From NCBI GenBank assembly GCA_030295235.1, contig AP026128.1, positions 1,302,001-1,366,000 of the forward strand: DNA of 64,000 nucleotides, given 5' to 3'. The stretch's first letter is position 1, and every line of letters starts with the position of its first letter. Of this stretch, positions 52,711-63,442 are shown one piece after another. The notes beneath the pieces are model-generated. The model was not told the DNA's origin. It did no database searches and saw nothing but the letters and a program-made list of their open reading frames with translations. Origin of the DNA: Fistulifera solaris. Taxonomy: Eukaryota; Bacillariophyta; Bacillariophyceae; Naviculales; Stauroneidaceae. A program made the translations under genes and the position numbers.

Positions 52711-53258
52711 GTTACGGCTTTCTGTGCACAGACGAAAGAGTATTGCTTGTTGTATCGATAAACAAGTGAAGAGAAACAAACAGGAGGCACAATACACTCT
52801 TAAATGAAATGCTTTGTCTCTCGAGGAAGTGAGAACCTGTTTGTGATGATGAATGAGAAAGTAAAAAGGAGTTTGTTGGATGCAATTCTCGTTCTTGGGT
52901 GGCACAACGAAAACAAGACGCTCCCATACGCCAGTTTCGAATCTTATCTACTTTGTACGTTAGGCTAACTTTCTACTATAACGATTAATGTTAGTTTAAG
53001 CATGGTCATTTCACAGTTGCAGTCACGCGAAAAACGTTATACACTTGATACAATACTGTAGAACGAGAATTGAACACCGCTTCAACCTTTCTTGGCAATA
53101 GAGTGTTGCATCTGTGATCTTTGCAAATGATCCTCATCCCTTGTCGTGGCTCCTTTATGCACCGCAAAAATAGAAACAGTCGAGACGAGGCGCATTGACT
53201 TGCAAGTGAAGCTACAGTTATCTCATATATATTAACAATAAACAACAACAACTACACC
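52711..53258. promoter_or_regulatory. Bidirectional upstream region
   Basis: About 550 bases between divergent starts of the CCCH protein and a membrane protein. Nothing specific is recognised. Confidence 0.35.
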
Positions 53259-54725
53259 ATGATACAAAGAATTCAGTTACAGTTAAAGCAGTTGTGGTAC
53301 AAAATAATGGGACCTACAACAAAGCACTTTGAATTGGAAGTTTATTTATGGCTCGCGTCGCTACTTTTCACCATTTCCAGCTGGCAAGGTCTTTACAAAG
53401 GTTTTCCTCCTTTGCGACTATTACTCATTGTAGGAATTGCTTCATTGCGGCCTCTTTTCTCAAGGTGGTTTATATCACATTACAATCCTCGTTTACTGTC
53501 AGCGGGGCATGTCATGGAAGTTACAGAAGTTACTCCGCCGACACTCCTCTCAATTTACTGGACACGTTATTGGCCTCAATGGATGCCGCCATTGCCAGCT
53601 TTCGCTACTTTGCTTCCCATTTCGGTATTACTACTTCATATGAAAGCTTTTTGGAATTTGGAAGAGAAAGGGGATACTATTTCGTGGAATTTATTAGCCA
53701 TGGAGCATCGACCGGATTCAAATTTGCCTGGCCCGGCTGGCTTTTACTCGACCGAACGTCCTGATTGGCGACATGTATTCTTTTATTTCACGGTTGGAGG
53801 TATTATGGGAAGTATTCTGGTCTTTGGAAGACTTTTTCCGCCGTTACCGGATTTTGTGGCCGGCTCCACTGTCTATCAAACCATCAAATCAACCTATCCG
53901 AAACAAACTTCATCGCCTTCGACAATCACCGGTCCCGAACGTTTTCGTCCCGTCACTAACTGCGATCGACTGGATCTTCATTTGAAGCTACTCGCACTTC
54001 GGTTACTCGAAACCGTTTGCGTGTGTGGGTGGCTTCCTCGATCGGAATGGATGTTGCGATTCCTTCGTCAACGAAACACCATGATTGGCTTGGAATACTT
54101 TTTATTTTTTGCGGGTATCACAGAACCGCGTCGCAAAGATATACCCGAACCGCTGTCGGATTCGTTTTCGGCCGTGTGGAGTTATGCGAGTCTTGTCTCG
54201 GCGACGGTGTTTTTACTAGTGGCACAGTCTCTGTTGACCGATCGCTCTTATCTTTCGACTCTGGCATTTTGGTCGACTGAATGGAAACTCACAGAATCTC
54301 AGCAACAACCACAGCAAGCTTCACTTTGGGACGCTCGACACAAATACAAACCGGGTGATGTTTGTGTCTACAACAATCTTACGTACCAGGCTGTGTTACA
54401 CCATCCGCAAGGTCCACCTATGCGACGGTCAACACGGTGGATGAATTGGCTGTATGAGTGGTTGCAGGCCGAAGTAGGACACGGTGTGATGCATTCCCGC
54501 ATTTGGTCTGAATTGCTACGCATTCAATCTATCTTGGTGATGGTTTTTCTCGCGCTTTGGTGTTTCGCGTCTTCTTCCTGGAGCAGTGGCTTGGGAACGG
54601 CCTTCTTAGCACACTTGGTGGTGTGGTATGGCTTGGTGCAAGTGGGTTCCACCGATTACGTTGCGTTACAGAAACTGGCGACGGAAGTCCAAGTGACTTC
54701 CGAAATTGCGTTAAAAGTGTCATGA
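53259..54725 (+). CDS. Multi-pass membrane protein of unknown function
   Basis: The ATG at 53259 gives 488 residues with an intact frame. Hydrophobic segments lie near residues 27-45, 52-68, 112-130, 173-195, 315-335, 430-450 and 455-470. A hydrophilic loop near residues 360-385 contains WDARHKYKPGDVCVYNN and LTYQAVLHH, which resembles the small aromatic chitin-binding (CBM5/12) module W...Y..GD.V.Y.G..Y.A, so a luminal or external carbohydrate contact is possible by inference. No transporter or enzyme family is recognised. Confidence 0.7.
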   Translation: MIQRIQLQLKQLWYKIMGPTTKHFELEVYLWLASLLFTISSWQGLYKGFPPLRLLLIVGIASLRPLFSRWFISHYNPRLLSAGHVMEVTEVTPPTLLSIYWTRYWPQWMPPLPAFATLLPISVLLLHMKAFWNLEEKGDTISWNLLAMEHRPDSNLPGPAGFYSTERPDWRHVFFYFTVGGIMGSILVFGRLFPPLPDFVAGSTVYQTIKSTYPKQTSSPSTITGPERFRPVTNCDRLDLHLKLLALRLLETVCVCGWLPRSEWMLRFLRQRNTMIGLEYFLFFAGITEPRRKDIPEPLSDSFSAVWSYASLVSATVFLLVAQSLLTDRSYLSTLAFWSTEWKLTESQQQPQQASLWDARHKYKPGDVCVYNNLTYQAVLHHPQGPPMRRSTRWMNWLYEWLQAEVGHGVMHSRIWSELLRIQSILVMVFLALWCFASSSWSSGLGTAFLAHLVVWYGLVQVGSTDYVALQKLATEVQVTSEIALKVS

Positions 54726-54917
54726 CACGTGGGTAGTTAAATAAAGGGAACCATACGTTACGTTTTATTAGAGAGCAAGAGGCTATCCTAATGATAGTGC
54801 GCTCTTGATTTATAGTACATTGATTTGACGAGCTGCTGAAAAGAATCAAGTGTTTCGATTCGACTAAGAAGAGCCAACACAAGTTGAAATCTTTTCCTTG
54901 GTTTAAACGGACTCACT

Positions 54918-55316
54918 TTACTTGGCTTGTTCTAACGACTTCAATCGCTCCATAGCCTTTTCGTACTTGTCTTTCCATTCATCCAGTTCGTCTTCCAATT
55001 CATTGATTCTCGATCGAATTCGCTGACGACTCGCTGCAGCACTCTCTCGATTGCGAACTCGTCGAGCTTCCCGTCGCCATGCGGCAAGTTGATCTTTGTT
55101 CATCGGTACGGAAGGATCATAACGAACTTGTGTTTTCTTTTTGCCTTTGTTGTGATGAGGAGGCGCGTCATCGGCTTTGCGCTTCTTGGGTTCACTCGAG
55201 TCCGTTTCTGTTTCCATTTCGTTGTCGCCCTCGTCACGTTGTGATGTAATGATGGCTTTACGACGTTTGCGAGCTTCCGCTGGATCTGTCTTTTTTGTAT
55301 CCTTATCGTCCTTCAT
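54918..55316 (-). CDS. bZIP transcription factor 1
   Basis: The ATG at 55316 gives 132 residues. After an acidic and basic low-complexity head, the basic region is WRREARRVRNRESAAASRQR (residues about 80-100), containing N-x7-R as in bZIP factors, followed by a leucine-zipper-like heptad run (INELEDELDEWKDKYEKAME, then LKSLEQ). It is preceded by VRYDPSVPMNKDQLAAW, a block shared with the neighbouring bZIP. It is expected to bind ACGT-core DNA as a dimer. It lies head-to-head with the paralogue at 55829. Confidence 0.9.
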   Translation of the reverse strand: MKDDKDTKKTDPAEARKRRKAIITSQRDEGDNEMETETDSSEPKKRKADDAPPHHNKGKKKTQVRYDPSVPMNKDQLAAWRREARRVRNRESAAASRQRIRSRINELEDELDEWKDKYEKAMERLKSLEQAK

Positions 55317-55828
55317 TTTCCTTTAAATAATGAAATGCGTGGGTTGAAAATGTGAAGAAAGACACAACTGCAAAGAATGCGCCGTCTGTAACTATCTTCT
55401 TTCGTCGAAGAAAGTAGTTCAACAACTCAATCCGTGCAACACGCGGAAGTCCTCCTTGCCTTACACGTTGAATGCAATGGATGTCAAAAGTAGTGTCGCT
55501 GCTCGCTGCTGTGTCCGAAATTTTGATGGCTGTTTTTCGGCGAAGCAATACTGACGTAGCGGTACTGAAAACGACGAGAACGTCAGAGTGACGTTCATGC
55601 TCCTCGCGCGAGCGCTGCGCGGAAAAAATTGCCGCGTGGCATTTTGACAGTTTTCTTTGACATCTTCTTTCGCCGGTTTGCTACGTCACGCTCTACTATC
55701 CGTCATAATGTAAGCGAATCGTGTTGCAGACCCGCACCTTTTTTCTTCTTCCACCTCCTTTTTCATTTTCATCGAAAGAACCGTTCAATAGTCATACTTT
55801 TTCATTGCTTTCATCAGAAGTGAGAGAC
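55317..55828. promoter_or_regulatory. Shared upstream region of two divergent bZIP genes
   Basis: About 510 bases separate the starts. TGACGTAG near 55552 and GTCAGAGTGACGTTCATG near 55583 carry the ACGT/TGACGT core that bZIP factors bind, so self-regulation is possible, which is inference. Confidence 0.4.
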
Positions 55829-56750
55829 ATGCGATTATCGACTCCTCTCGATACTGACACACTTGCTCCTACCGCTGTTCGTAAACGGCGTATTGAAATG
55901 CGCCAACTGCAGCGGTTTGGAAGTGAGGACGACTTCAAGTCCTCCAACAGGAAGCGCGTCCGTTACGATGACTCGCTTTCGAGCTCGAGTAGTACGAGCG
56001 GTGACGAGGAATCTTCTTCTGCGGGAAATACTTCGATTCGAGGATACAAGAAGCATGCTCGGTACGTTCCGGAAGTCCCCATGACGAAAGCAGAGCTTTC
56101 GGCTTGGCGGAAAAGAGGCACGTCGGGTTCGCAATCGTGAAAGTGCGGCGGCGTCTCGACAAAAGACGCGTTCGCGCATTGAAGAGCTCGAAGGGGAAGT
56201 CGACAAACTTCAGGAGAAGTATTTGCAGGCGCTACAGCGGATTGCGGATCTAGAAAATGGTGTTCGAGGTAGTTTTACCCCGGCGACATTGTATCAAGAC
56301 ATGATGAAGCATTTGGGTCATATTAGTACTCCTGCAGCCGATGTGTTCGTCCAGCCAGAACTCTCTGTCACCGTTTCTCCTCCACAGTCACCGCGCTCGG
56401 AACCACTTTTCATTTCGGAGGATCTCAATCAGCCGCAGCACATGGATATGTTCTCACGATCAACTGACGTTTGATTCGTGGACTATTAATGGTTGTTTAC
56501 AACCAACTTTTAACATTTCCTTCCAGCAGTGAAGACCTGCCATGATGCTGCACCTTCTGACTTGAGTCCTCTTGATTTGATTGGTTCATCCGATGTTGCA
56601 TTGACGGTCGACGAGAATCGAGTTTCGGAACCTTCTCCGTTGGATACCACACACATCGCGTTGAGTGATATGCACGATTATGAACTTGGGGAATTTCTAT
56701 GTGAAGCTTTTGCGGAACACGATGCGGAAGACACTTTGAACATTCTTTGA
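55829..56750 (+). CDS. bZIP transcription factor 2 (one frame break, one probable intron)
   Basis: The ATG at 55829 starts MRLSTPLDTD. A Ser/Asp/Glu-rich region precedes ARYVPEVPMTKAELSAWRK. The frame breaks at the A4 run 56111-56114; with one A fewer it continues EARRVRNRESAAASRQKTR and SRIEELEGEVDKLQEKYLQA, the bZIP basic region and zipper, almost the same as in the gene at 54918. An intron from 56469 (GTTTGA) to about 56534 restores frame into an acidic C-terminal region ending DTLNIL at 56750; the more typical acceptor at 56526 would give an immediate stop. Exon sum is 856 bases, one above a multiple of three. The acidic tail may activate transcription. Confidence 0.75.
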
Positions 56751-57045
56751 CGTTACAGACGTTTGTGTGTCTTGCCAGCTTCTTCGTGTAGATGTATCCG
56801 ACGACTTTCATCCGCTTTTCGTTGTCCGAAAACAAATCACTGAAGAACACTTGCATAGTAACCAAGTTAGTTTATTTTAAGAAGTATCAATCTCTAGAAT
56901 TTTTAATACGTGCATTGTGCAAATTGTATAGGTTCGATCCACTCTGCGATATTGTTCTTGTTGATCAAAAACCAGCGGGATAGTTCAGGTCTAGGAGTTA
57001 GATTGTCGACCAGTCATTGATTGTTGCTAACTGCTTGGCAAGTTG

Positions 57046-58892
57046 TTAAGCTTCGAAAAACCTTCTTGACCTTGGTGTCTTCTTGGTCGCCACGACCGCA
57101 GGAACTTCAAATAGCTTCGGGGTCTTCAATTCGCTCTTGATCGCGGCGTGAATCTCGCTTTCAATTTCTTTCACCGCATGTGCTGTGGCGCCGTAAAATA
57201 TTGATCCACGTTTCACACATTGTCGGAGATTTGAAACGTACGACTCAGCGACAGACCGCATCGTACTTGTATCCATTACCGTTGCCTTGTGAACCGGTTC
57301 GTCACTTGTTGTTTGCGTTTGAGCGTTTCTAGCCGCAATCAAGTGTTGAACGAAACTAGCCCGTACAACTTGTGAGCTATGGACCTTTTCCGGGTCTAGT
57401 GCCTCGTGCTTTTCCTGGTTTTCTGTCGGTGCGAGGCCAGTTAAACTCTCAGATAAGCATTCGATTTGCTTTTTTACTTCCTGTATTCCTTGCATTGTCT
57501 TAGTCTCTGCGGTTCGAATTTCTTGTACAAACTCCTCTTTACTCAATTCCAGCGCAGTATCGATTTCTGTACGAATTTGTTCGATCGCTTCCTCACTCAA
57601 ATGTTGGATTGTTGTGTCGTCAGGATTCAAGTGGGCCGAACTAGCAACCGGGTTCATCTCCTCTGTTCTCTCAGTCCGAACTACGTCCTGTCGCTCAAAG
57701 GAAGTGATTTCGTCTCGTTCCTGTACTGTATCGGTGGAAAGAAGATTATCAGCATGTTGGAAGTTTGGTGCTTCATTCAACGGACCCGGGCAATGAAGAG
57801 TCTCACTTATCGGGTCATCGACTTGTTGATAAGTATTAGAGTTTCTCAATGTGTCAACGATGTAATCATCCTGTATTCCGCAGTGCTCTTGCAACACGTT
57901 GGTCTCGAGATTTTGATGATATGAGTCTGCATCAATATATACAGCCTCTTGTCGGTGTTCGTCCTCTTTCATAGTTGTAACGGCCTCCGAAAGTATTTGG
58001 ATAATCAGGTTGCGTGGCAAAGTCACTTTGAAGATACTCATCCTAGAATCGACATCGGCAATGACACCCTGCATCAATCCAACGATGTTCATCGGCAGCC
58101 GAAAGTGAAAAATCTCCGCATTTTTGGCGTCACTATTCCATTGCGATGGTTGCTTATCAACATCATCATTTGATAAACTCGATACTGCTACTTCTCGCGT
58201 TTCAGGTACCGCAAAAGGTTCCAGAAAGGAAGAGTCGATGGGAATGTGGTTTACGAATGGCGATTTGTGATGGGGTGTCGGACTTGATCCCCAAAAATCT
58301 GATGGCGTTGGACGCCCCCAAACATCGTTGGCCATGAGATACGCTCCATCTTGCGGTATTTGATACTCTGCGCCGTGTCCAATTTTGGTAAGATCCTCTC
58401 GATACGGATCAATTCTACGTGCCTGTCGAAAGAACTCCGGATCAGGTGCCGATCCCAACAAGTCCGACGCTCTTCCGATCCGGGGAAACTCCATAGTATA
58501 CCTTGACGAGCAAGAAATCTCCTCTTCAGTCGATTTGCCATCTGAGTTTGATGTGAAAAATTGATGCAGTGCTTCTGTAATGATCGCATCCACGACTGAG
58601 TGCGGCAAATTCCATGGTAAAGGGCATCCTCTGGTGGAACGGATTCCAGCAGCATTCGTTTTACGAGGTGATGTGACAGAGATATTGAAACAGACTGCCT
58701 CTCTTCTTCCTGCTCCAAGTCATCTGATGGCTGAAATTTCACTAGCACAGGATCTAGTGATGCGAATAATCCCGAAGACGAATGAAAGCGGATCTGAAAT
58801 GTGTGTTGTTGTTTGATCGAGCTCTTTAGGGAAAATGGTGTCACCCAAGCCCCGACGGAGGCAACGAACAACCCTGAAATTGCACTCCTCAT
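57046..58892 (-). CDS. Secretory or plastid-targeted protein of unknown function (one frame break)
   Basis: The ATG at 58892 begins a signal peptide (MRSAISGLFVASVGAWVTPF) with an AW site like diatom plastid-import motifs, then a Ser-rich transit-like region. The frame shifts back one base near 58613-58620 and continues LPHSVVDAIITEALHQFF and on to 57046; the total of 1847 bases is one short of a multiple of three. The protein is about 615 residues, acidic and Glu/Ser/Thr-rich. Near residue 390-430 a coiled-coil-like region (IRTEIDTALELSKEEFVQEI) occurs. The C-terminal 60 residues are more conserved-looking (YVSNLRQCVKRGSIFYGATA, then HAVKEIESEIHAAIKSELKT). No family is recognised. Confidence 0.65.
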
Positions 58893-59395
58893 TGCACTTC
58901 TTCTTTAGAAAGTCCAAACGAAGACCCGAGAAACTTTAATAAAAAGTTACTAGAAGGCTTTCTATTCGAAGATATGCTTTTCGCACCTCGTTGTGATGAC
59001 AATGAATGTGCATCAACCATCGCATCTCATCGCGAACATGTGGAAAAAGAGGGATGTGTTTTGAGTTTTCGCATCCGTGATCGCATCATCTGTTTCTGCC
59101 TTTACATCTACTCATTTGCTGTCGGATCGCGATTGAGGAAAAGATTCTGTGTATACTTTGGACAAAAGTGTAGTAGCGTTTCAACGCAAGAAGTTTTGTC
59201 ACGAGAACTGAGGACTGCGTAACTGCAACTACCCCCAGGTACCATCGCCATCACGCCTACTACATGTTGAAAGAAGATCCAATTATCATTTAGTCCTAGT
59301 CTGTGGCTTGGCAGCTTCTCTTCCCGATACTAAGCTTGTCTTTGACTGCTAATACTCGTTAGTATCATGGATCGGAAGACCGAGTCACCACCTTC
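58893..59395. other. Intergenic region
   Basis: This lies between two minus-strand genes. No gene or repeat is recognised. Confidence 0.45.
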
Positions 59396-59806
59396 CTAGA
59401 AGCACATGTCAAAGAGACCTCCACCTCCACTCGAGGGCTTCGAAACAGTCAAAGTAAGTTTTTGCTGACCACCCGTGCAATGGCCACCTCCATAGACAGA
59501 ACATCCGTAATAGTATGTATTGCCTTCAGACAATCCCGTCAGCTCGCAAGTGCTATCTGACAGCTGCGGGCAGATCTCAGTCGCCCCAGTAAAGTCGCAG
59601 TTATCGTGGGCAGTTTTATCCGCAAACTTCATCACATTGTGGGAACCAGTCCAAGTGAGCGTCACCGGCAATTTGTCGCTTGAAACGGTCTTTTTCTTAG
59701 CAACGCCGTCGTTCGACCACGGAATTTCGACGGCAACAAGCGAAGGTACGGTTGCCATCAAGGTTGTCAAGGCGAGCAAGGACAGATACATCGAAGTGAT
59801 CTTCAT
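59396..59806 (-). CDS. Small secreted cupredoxin-like protein
   Basis: The ATG at 59806 gives 136 residues with a clear signal peptide (MKITSMYLSLLALTTLMAT, cleavage near SLVAVE). The domain has LTWTGSHNVMKF, CDFTGA and TYYYGCSVYGGGHCTGGQ. This is the phytocyanin/plastocyanin-type pattern: His in HNV, then Cys, His and a Gln or Met as the other copper ligands (C-x6-H-x4-Q here). Two further Cys (in CDF and TCEL) may form a disulfide. It probably is an exported blue copper protein or electron carrier; copper binding is inferred. A Gly-rich tail precedes the stop. Confidence 0.75.
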   Translation of the reverse strand: MKITSMYLSLLALTTLMATVPSLVAVEIPWSNDGVAKKKTVSSDKLPVTLTWTGSHNVMKFADKTAHDNCDFTGATEICPQLSDSTCELTGLSEGNTYYYGCSVYGGGHCTGGQQKLTLTVSKPSSGGGGLFDMCF

Positions 59807-60848
59807 ATTTAAGTGGGGAAGCAAGAGCAATGAAGTAAAAGGAAATGGTTTCCAAGTCGAAAAAGTGAAAAAAATGGAAAGATCGCTTTGCAGCAAGATG
59901 ATTCGTTTCTGCCTGTCAAAAGTGCAGGAAAAAAGATCTCTCTTGCTTGACCCGCTGCTACGTGTCACGTTACCTTGTGTCCGGATTGTGGCTCGCCAAG
60001 AACATTGTCCAACATAAGATTCCATAGTCGTGATGTCGGAATTTGTTCGAAGTTCTTTAGTCGGTAAAAATTCATTTACAGTATCGGTAAGGTTTTTTTT
60101 AAATATGCTTTATACGGAGTAATGCGCTTTGCCTCCAGATCTTATTCAAGTCACGTAAAAAGCATTGATTAGACTAACTTTTTATATTAAAAACTAAAAT
60201 AAAAAATGATTATTGATTTCAGCACGACTACACGAGGTAAGGCCTAAGGATATCGGTTACGCCTGATTACTTTTACATGTCGTCAGGAAATAAATCTGCG
60301 TTCACCTAAGGTTTGGAATTTTCGACGGAGAAGCCGTACTGCAAGTCGCAGGCAATATTTCACTCTTCTACCTTCTACCGGGTAACGGGTAAAGTAAATG
60401 GAGTGGAAGCTAATTGTGAGATAATGAAGAAGCCGTTCTCGTCTCTTTGGTCGTTTGAGTGTTGCAAGGAAAAAAAGAAAAAAAGATCAGTCACTGGTCT
60501 TAGTCACGGTCACAGACCTGGAGTTGAAACCGAAAGAACAATTCTCCCACAAATGAAGGATGACCGCTTTATAAATTGTATATAATCATAAGTAGCAGTG
60601 TGCGTCAGAAAGTCATGCGGTCATTTAACCAAGATTTCAAGATATTGAAAGGAATTCGCTCGGAGAAATTACGACGTCGAAGTATAATGGAGATTGTACC
60701 GACATCAGCAACAAAAGCACTAGCAATGAACGACGAACGGCCAAGAACCAAAACATGGCATCCATGTTGTTGCGTCAAAAGCGATTATTATTTCTTTCAT
60801 TGCTTCATTTTTAAAGGGTAAACGAAGTCTTAGCTTCTCACTTCATCA
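59807..60848. other. Intergenic region between cupredoxin and kinase genes
   Basis: About 1 kb between divergent starts without a supported gene. A TACGGAGTA word lies near 60114. Confidence 0.5.
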
Positions 60849-62048
60849 ATGGAACGGCGACGCAGTAACGACAACGTTGCTTTATCTCAGCCAAATTACA
60901 GAGAGCCTGAGCAATCAAATCCCGATTTCGAACTCGATCCTCGAAATGCTCGGCGCTTGATCCGTGCTGCTGAAAAGACATTGCCACCGGCTATTGTCAA
61001 AGCGGACGCATCATCTGGCAGTTACAGGCGACAGGATATCAAAGTTGGAAAGGTTCTCGGAATTGGGGGATTCGGTCACGTAAGCGAAGTTCTTTCGATG
61101 AAAGGCTCGAATGACATGTTGGTCATGAAGACACTCGTGCCGCACAAAAACGCGGAGCATGCATTGTTTGCCTGTCATCACATCGCAATGGAAAAGTATA
61201 TTCTAAGCCAATTGGATCATCCCAACATCATCCGTCTCCGTGGAAGCAACAAGGGCGGTTTGAGTGCCATCGCTGAAACAGCTCGAATGGACGCTTGTTT
61301 CTTGCTTCTAGATCGTCTGCCAGAAACACTATCGGATCGCATTGAGCATTGGCAGCGACAGCAGGCGAAACCGAAACGCCGACGAAGTTTTACACAATCA
61401 CTTTCTGCGTTGGTGATTTCGAGAAAGAGCTTCGCGCAGGACCCTGACATCTTTCGCGAAAAACTAGGAATCATGATTCAAATCGCGTCGGCGTTGGAAC
61501 ATCTTCATTCCAAGCGCATCATTCTCAGAGATTTAAAACCGGTAAGTATCTTTCAACACGTCAACATTATTGTTTCTCGTCTTTCTTTTGTCTCACTTTC
61601 GATGTCAACGAAAAAGGATAACGTTGGATTCGATATGAAGGAACGACGCGTCGTCAAGCTCTTTGACTTTGGAATGGCAGAGCCACTCCCTGAAAATGTT
61701 GATTTAGAGAAAACGCACGATTTGGCCGGCAGAGTGGGGACGACACGATATATGGCGACAGAGGTTCTTCGAGAGGAACCGTACAATGTCAAGGCTGATG
61801 TTTTCTCATTTTCTTTGGTTGTGTGGGAAATCTTGACTTTGGAACGTCCCCATGAGCGTTCCAGTCCTGATGCTTCTGTCTTCGGTGAACGCCCGAAGAT
61901 TCCGAAGGAATGGCCTTCAGCTTTGAAACGAATTCTCCAACGCGGCTGGTCCGATGATCTTGAGACGCGGCCTTCGATGATTGAATTCAGATTGGTTCTC
62001 GAGGACTTGAAGCGTCAAGCTGATGAAGAGTCTGATGAAGAGCTTTAA
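60849..62048 (+). CDS. Protein kinase (two exons, in-frame 75-base intron)
   Basis: The ATG at 60849 gives 375 residues after removing an intron at 61542-61616 (GTAAGT and AAAAAG borders). That intron is a multiple of three and has no stop, so it could be retained in frame. The kinase domain begins near residue 57: GKVLGIGGFGHVSEVL (glycine loop), LVMKTLV (ATP-binding Lys), ILRDLKPDN (catalytic loop with Leu in place of the HRD His), LFDFGMAEP (DFG), and TTRYMATEVLREEPYNVKAD for the activation segment end. It resembles the tyrosine-kinase-like group. A long insert of about 40 basic residues near 180-220 (KPKRRRSFTQSLSALVISRK) lies in the C-lobe. Targets are unknown. Confidence 0.85.
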   Translation: MERRRSNDNVALSQPNYREPEQSNPDFELDPRNARRLIRAAEKTLPPAIVKADASSGSYRRQDIKVGKVLGIGGFGHVSEVLSMKGSNDMLVMKTLVPHKNAEHALFACHHIAMEKYILSQLDHPNIIRLRGSNKGGLSAIAETARMDACFLLLDRLPETLSDRIEHWQRQQAKPKRRRSFTQSLSALVISRKSFAQDPDIFREKLGIMIQIASALEHLHSKRIILRDLKPVSIFQHVNIIVSRLSFVSLSMSTKKDNVGFDMKERRVVKLFDFGMAEPLPENVDLEKTHDLAGRVGTTRYMATEVLREEPYNVKADVFSFSLVVWEILTLERPHERSSPDASVFGERPKIPKEWPSALKRILQRGWSDDLETRPSMIEFRLVLEDLKRQADEESDEEL

Positions 62049-62139
62049 GTAGTGCATACTATTAGGTAGAAAACACAGCAGCTAATAAAATAATTACTTC
62101 CATTTTGCCGATACGTAGAGCTAATTTATTATTATCTTG

Positions 62140-62833
62140 TTACCATGCTCGCTGACCTTGAGACGCCGCTACGTAAACTGGCTCGGGCATAGGAACTCCC
62201 TGCGGTTCCGAACCTTTCGTTTGCGATTGAGGGCCTTTGTAGGGCAGGAAGTTGGGACCTTTTAACTTGTTTTCACTCTCTTGTTTCGACGAAGCCGAAA
62301 GAGCATCCAAGTAACTCAGATACATGGCAGCTGCTTCCGCCTTTGACTCGATTGGCTCTCCCCTGCGCAGGAGGCAAGCTAGCAAAGATTTCTTGTTTAC
62401 GGCGTTCCGCCATCGAGGGAGTCCCGATGAGCCAGTCATCTCCTCTCTTGTGAATGACAGGTGCATACGTTCCGATTTGAACCGTCTCCAAAACGTCGGC
62501 AGGTAGCAACCACGTTGGAGGTTTGTAAGGGGAATCAGCCATAGCCAAAAGTCGCAACATGTTGGTAACGGCGATAGAAGGATAAATTCGAGGAGGGCCG
62601 TCGTGCGTTCGTCGTCCATCTTTATCGGATCGGCCGATTTTGTGAGAGGTAATAACATCGGCGGGATAGAAAGAAGGATTCTTGGAAGATCTCTCATAGT
62701 CGAAATTGTCTCCTACTTTAAGAAATTCATGTAGCGCGAACGATTTCTGCGACGATCTGATTTCCTGATTCATAAAGGCAGCAACGCTGCTAAAAGACGA
62801 AACGGCGAAAGCGGTGAAAAGAAGTCGGAACAT
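62140..62833 (-). CDS. Plastid-targeted protein of unknown function (one frame break)
   Basis: The ATG at 62833 gives a signal peptide ending SVAAF, a classical diatom plastid motif. About 230 residues follow. A central region (YPSIAVTNMLRLLAMADS, PPTWLLPADVLETVQIGTYA) looks folded. The frame breaks at the G4 run on the coding strand (62360-62363); with one G fewer it continues GEPIESKAEAAAMYLSYLDA and ends with a Pro/Gln-rich tail. The length, 694 bases, is one more than a multiple of three. No family is recognised; a role in the plastid is inferred from targeting. Confidence 0.65.
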
Positions 62834-63442
62834 CTTGATGATTTTCTTGATAATAACCTCGATCGATTCTTGCTGACAAGTGTTGTGAATAGCTTAATTG
62901 AAGCTTGATTGCACACGCAAGAGTCTTCAACTTGTTATTGAAATAACAAAACAGGTGAACCTTTGAAAGATCTTGTGCTTGTTGGCTGCTGTCGACTGTC
63001 GATCGAAGTGCGCTTTCGTGATGCTTGCGTGATGGGTGGCCGGGTTCGCTTGCTGGATCCAAAACCGTTGCGGAGTTTCATTTTATTCAGAAATCGAAGC
63101 AGATGTTGCTAGGAACGAAACGTGTTCCGTCTACTCATTTTGAGTGAGGTTAGTTGCACCGGTACTGCAAGACGTAATTTACTTAACGGACTTAAGTCGG
63201 TCGCTGAAAACGACTTGATTCAAATGTGTGACGTGTGACGACGTGTGACACGCCACAGGGAATAAGGAATCATCATCCGTGAGCAACTTCAAAAACTCCG
63301 GATCCTACAAGCTAAGGTGCGTTCTATATTCCTTTAAAAACTTGTTTCATTCTACTGCAGTTTACGCAACAATCAACGTATAAAAAGTAGCCTAGATATG
63401 TAATTTAAATGCTCGACCATTTAACCAACTCATGGTAAAAGC
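62834..63442. other. Intergenic region
   Basis: Nothing is recognised except a GTGTGACGTGTGACGACGTGTGACACG run near 63225-63250. Confidence 0.45.

Noticed and set aside
56925-56945. GGTTCGATCC as the T-arm of a tRNA
   Set aside because: No acceptor, D or anticodon stems can be formed around it.
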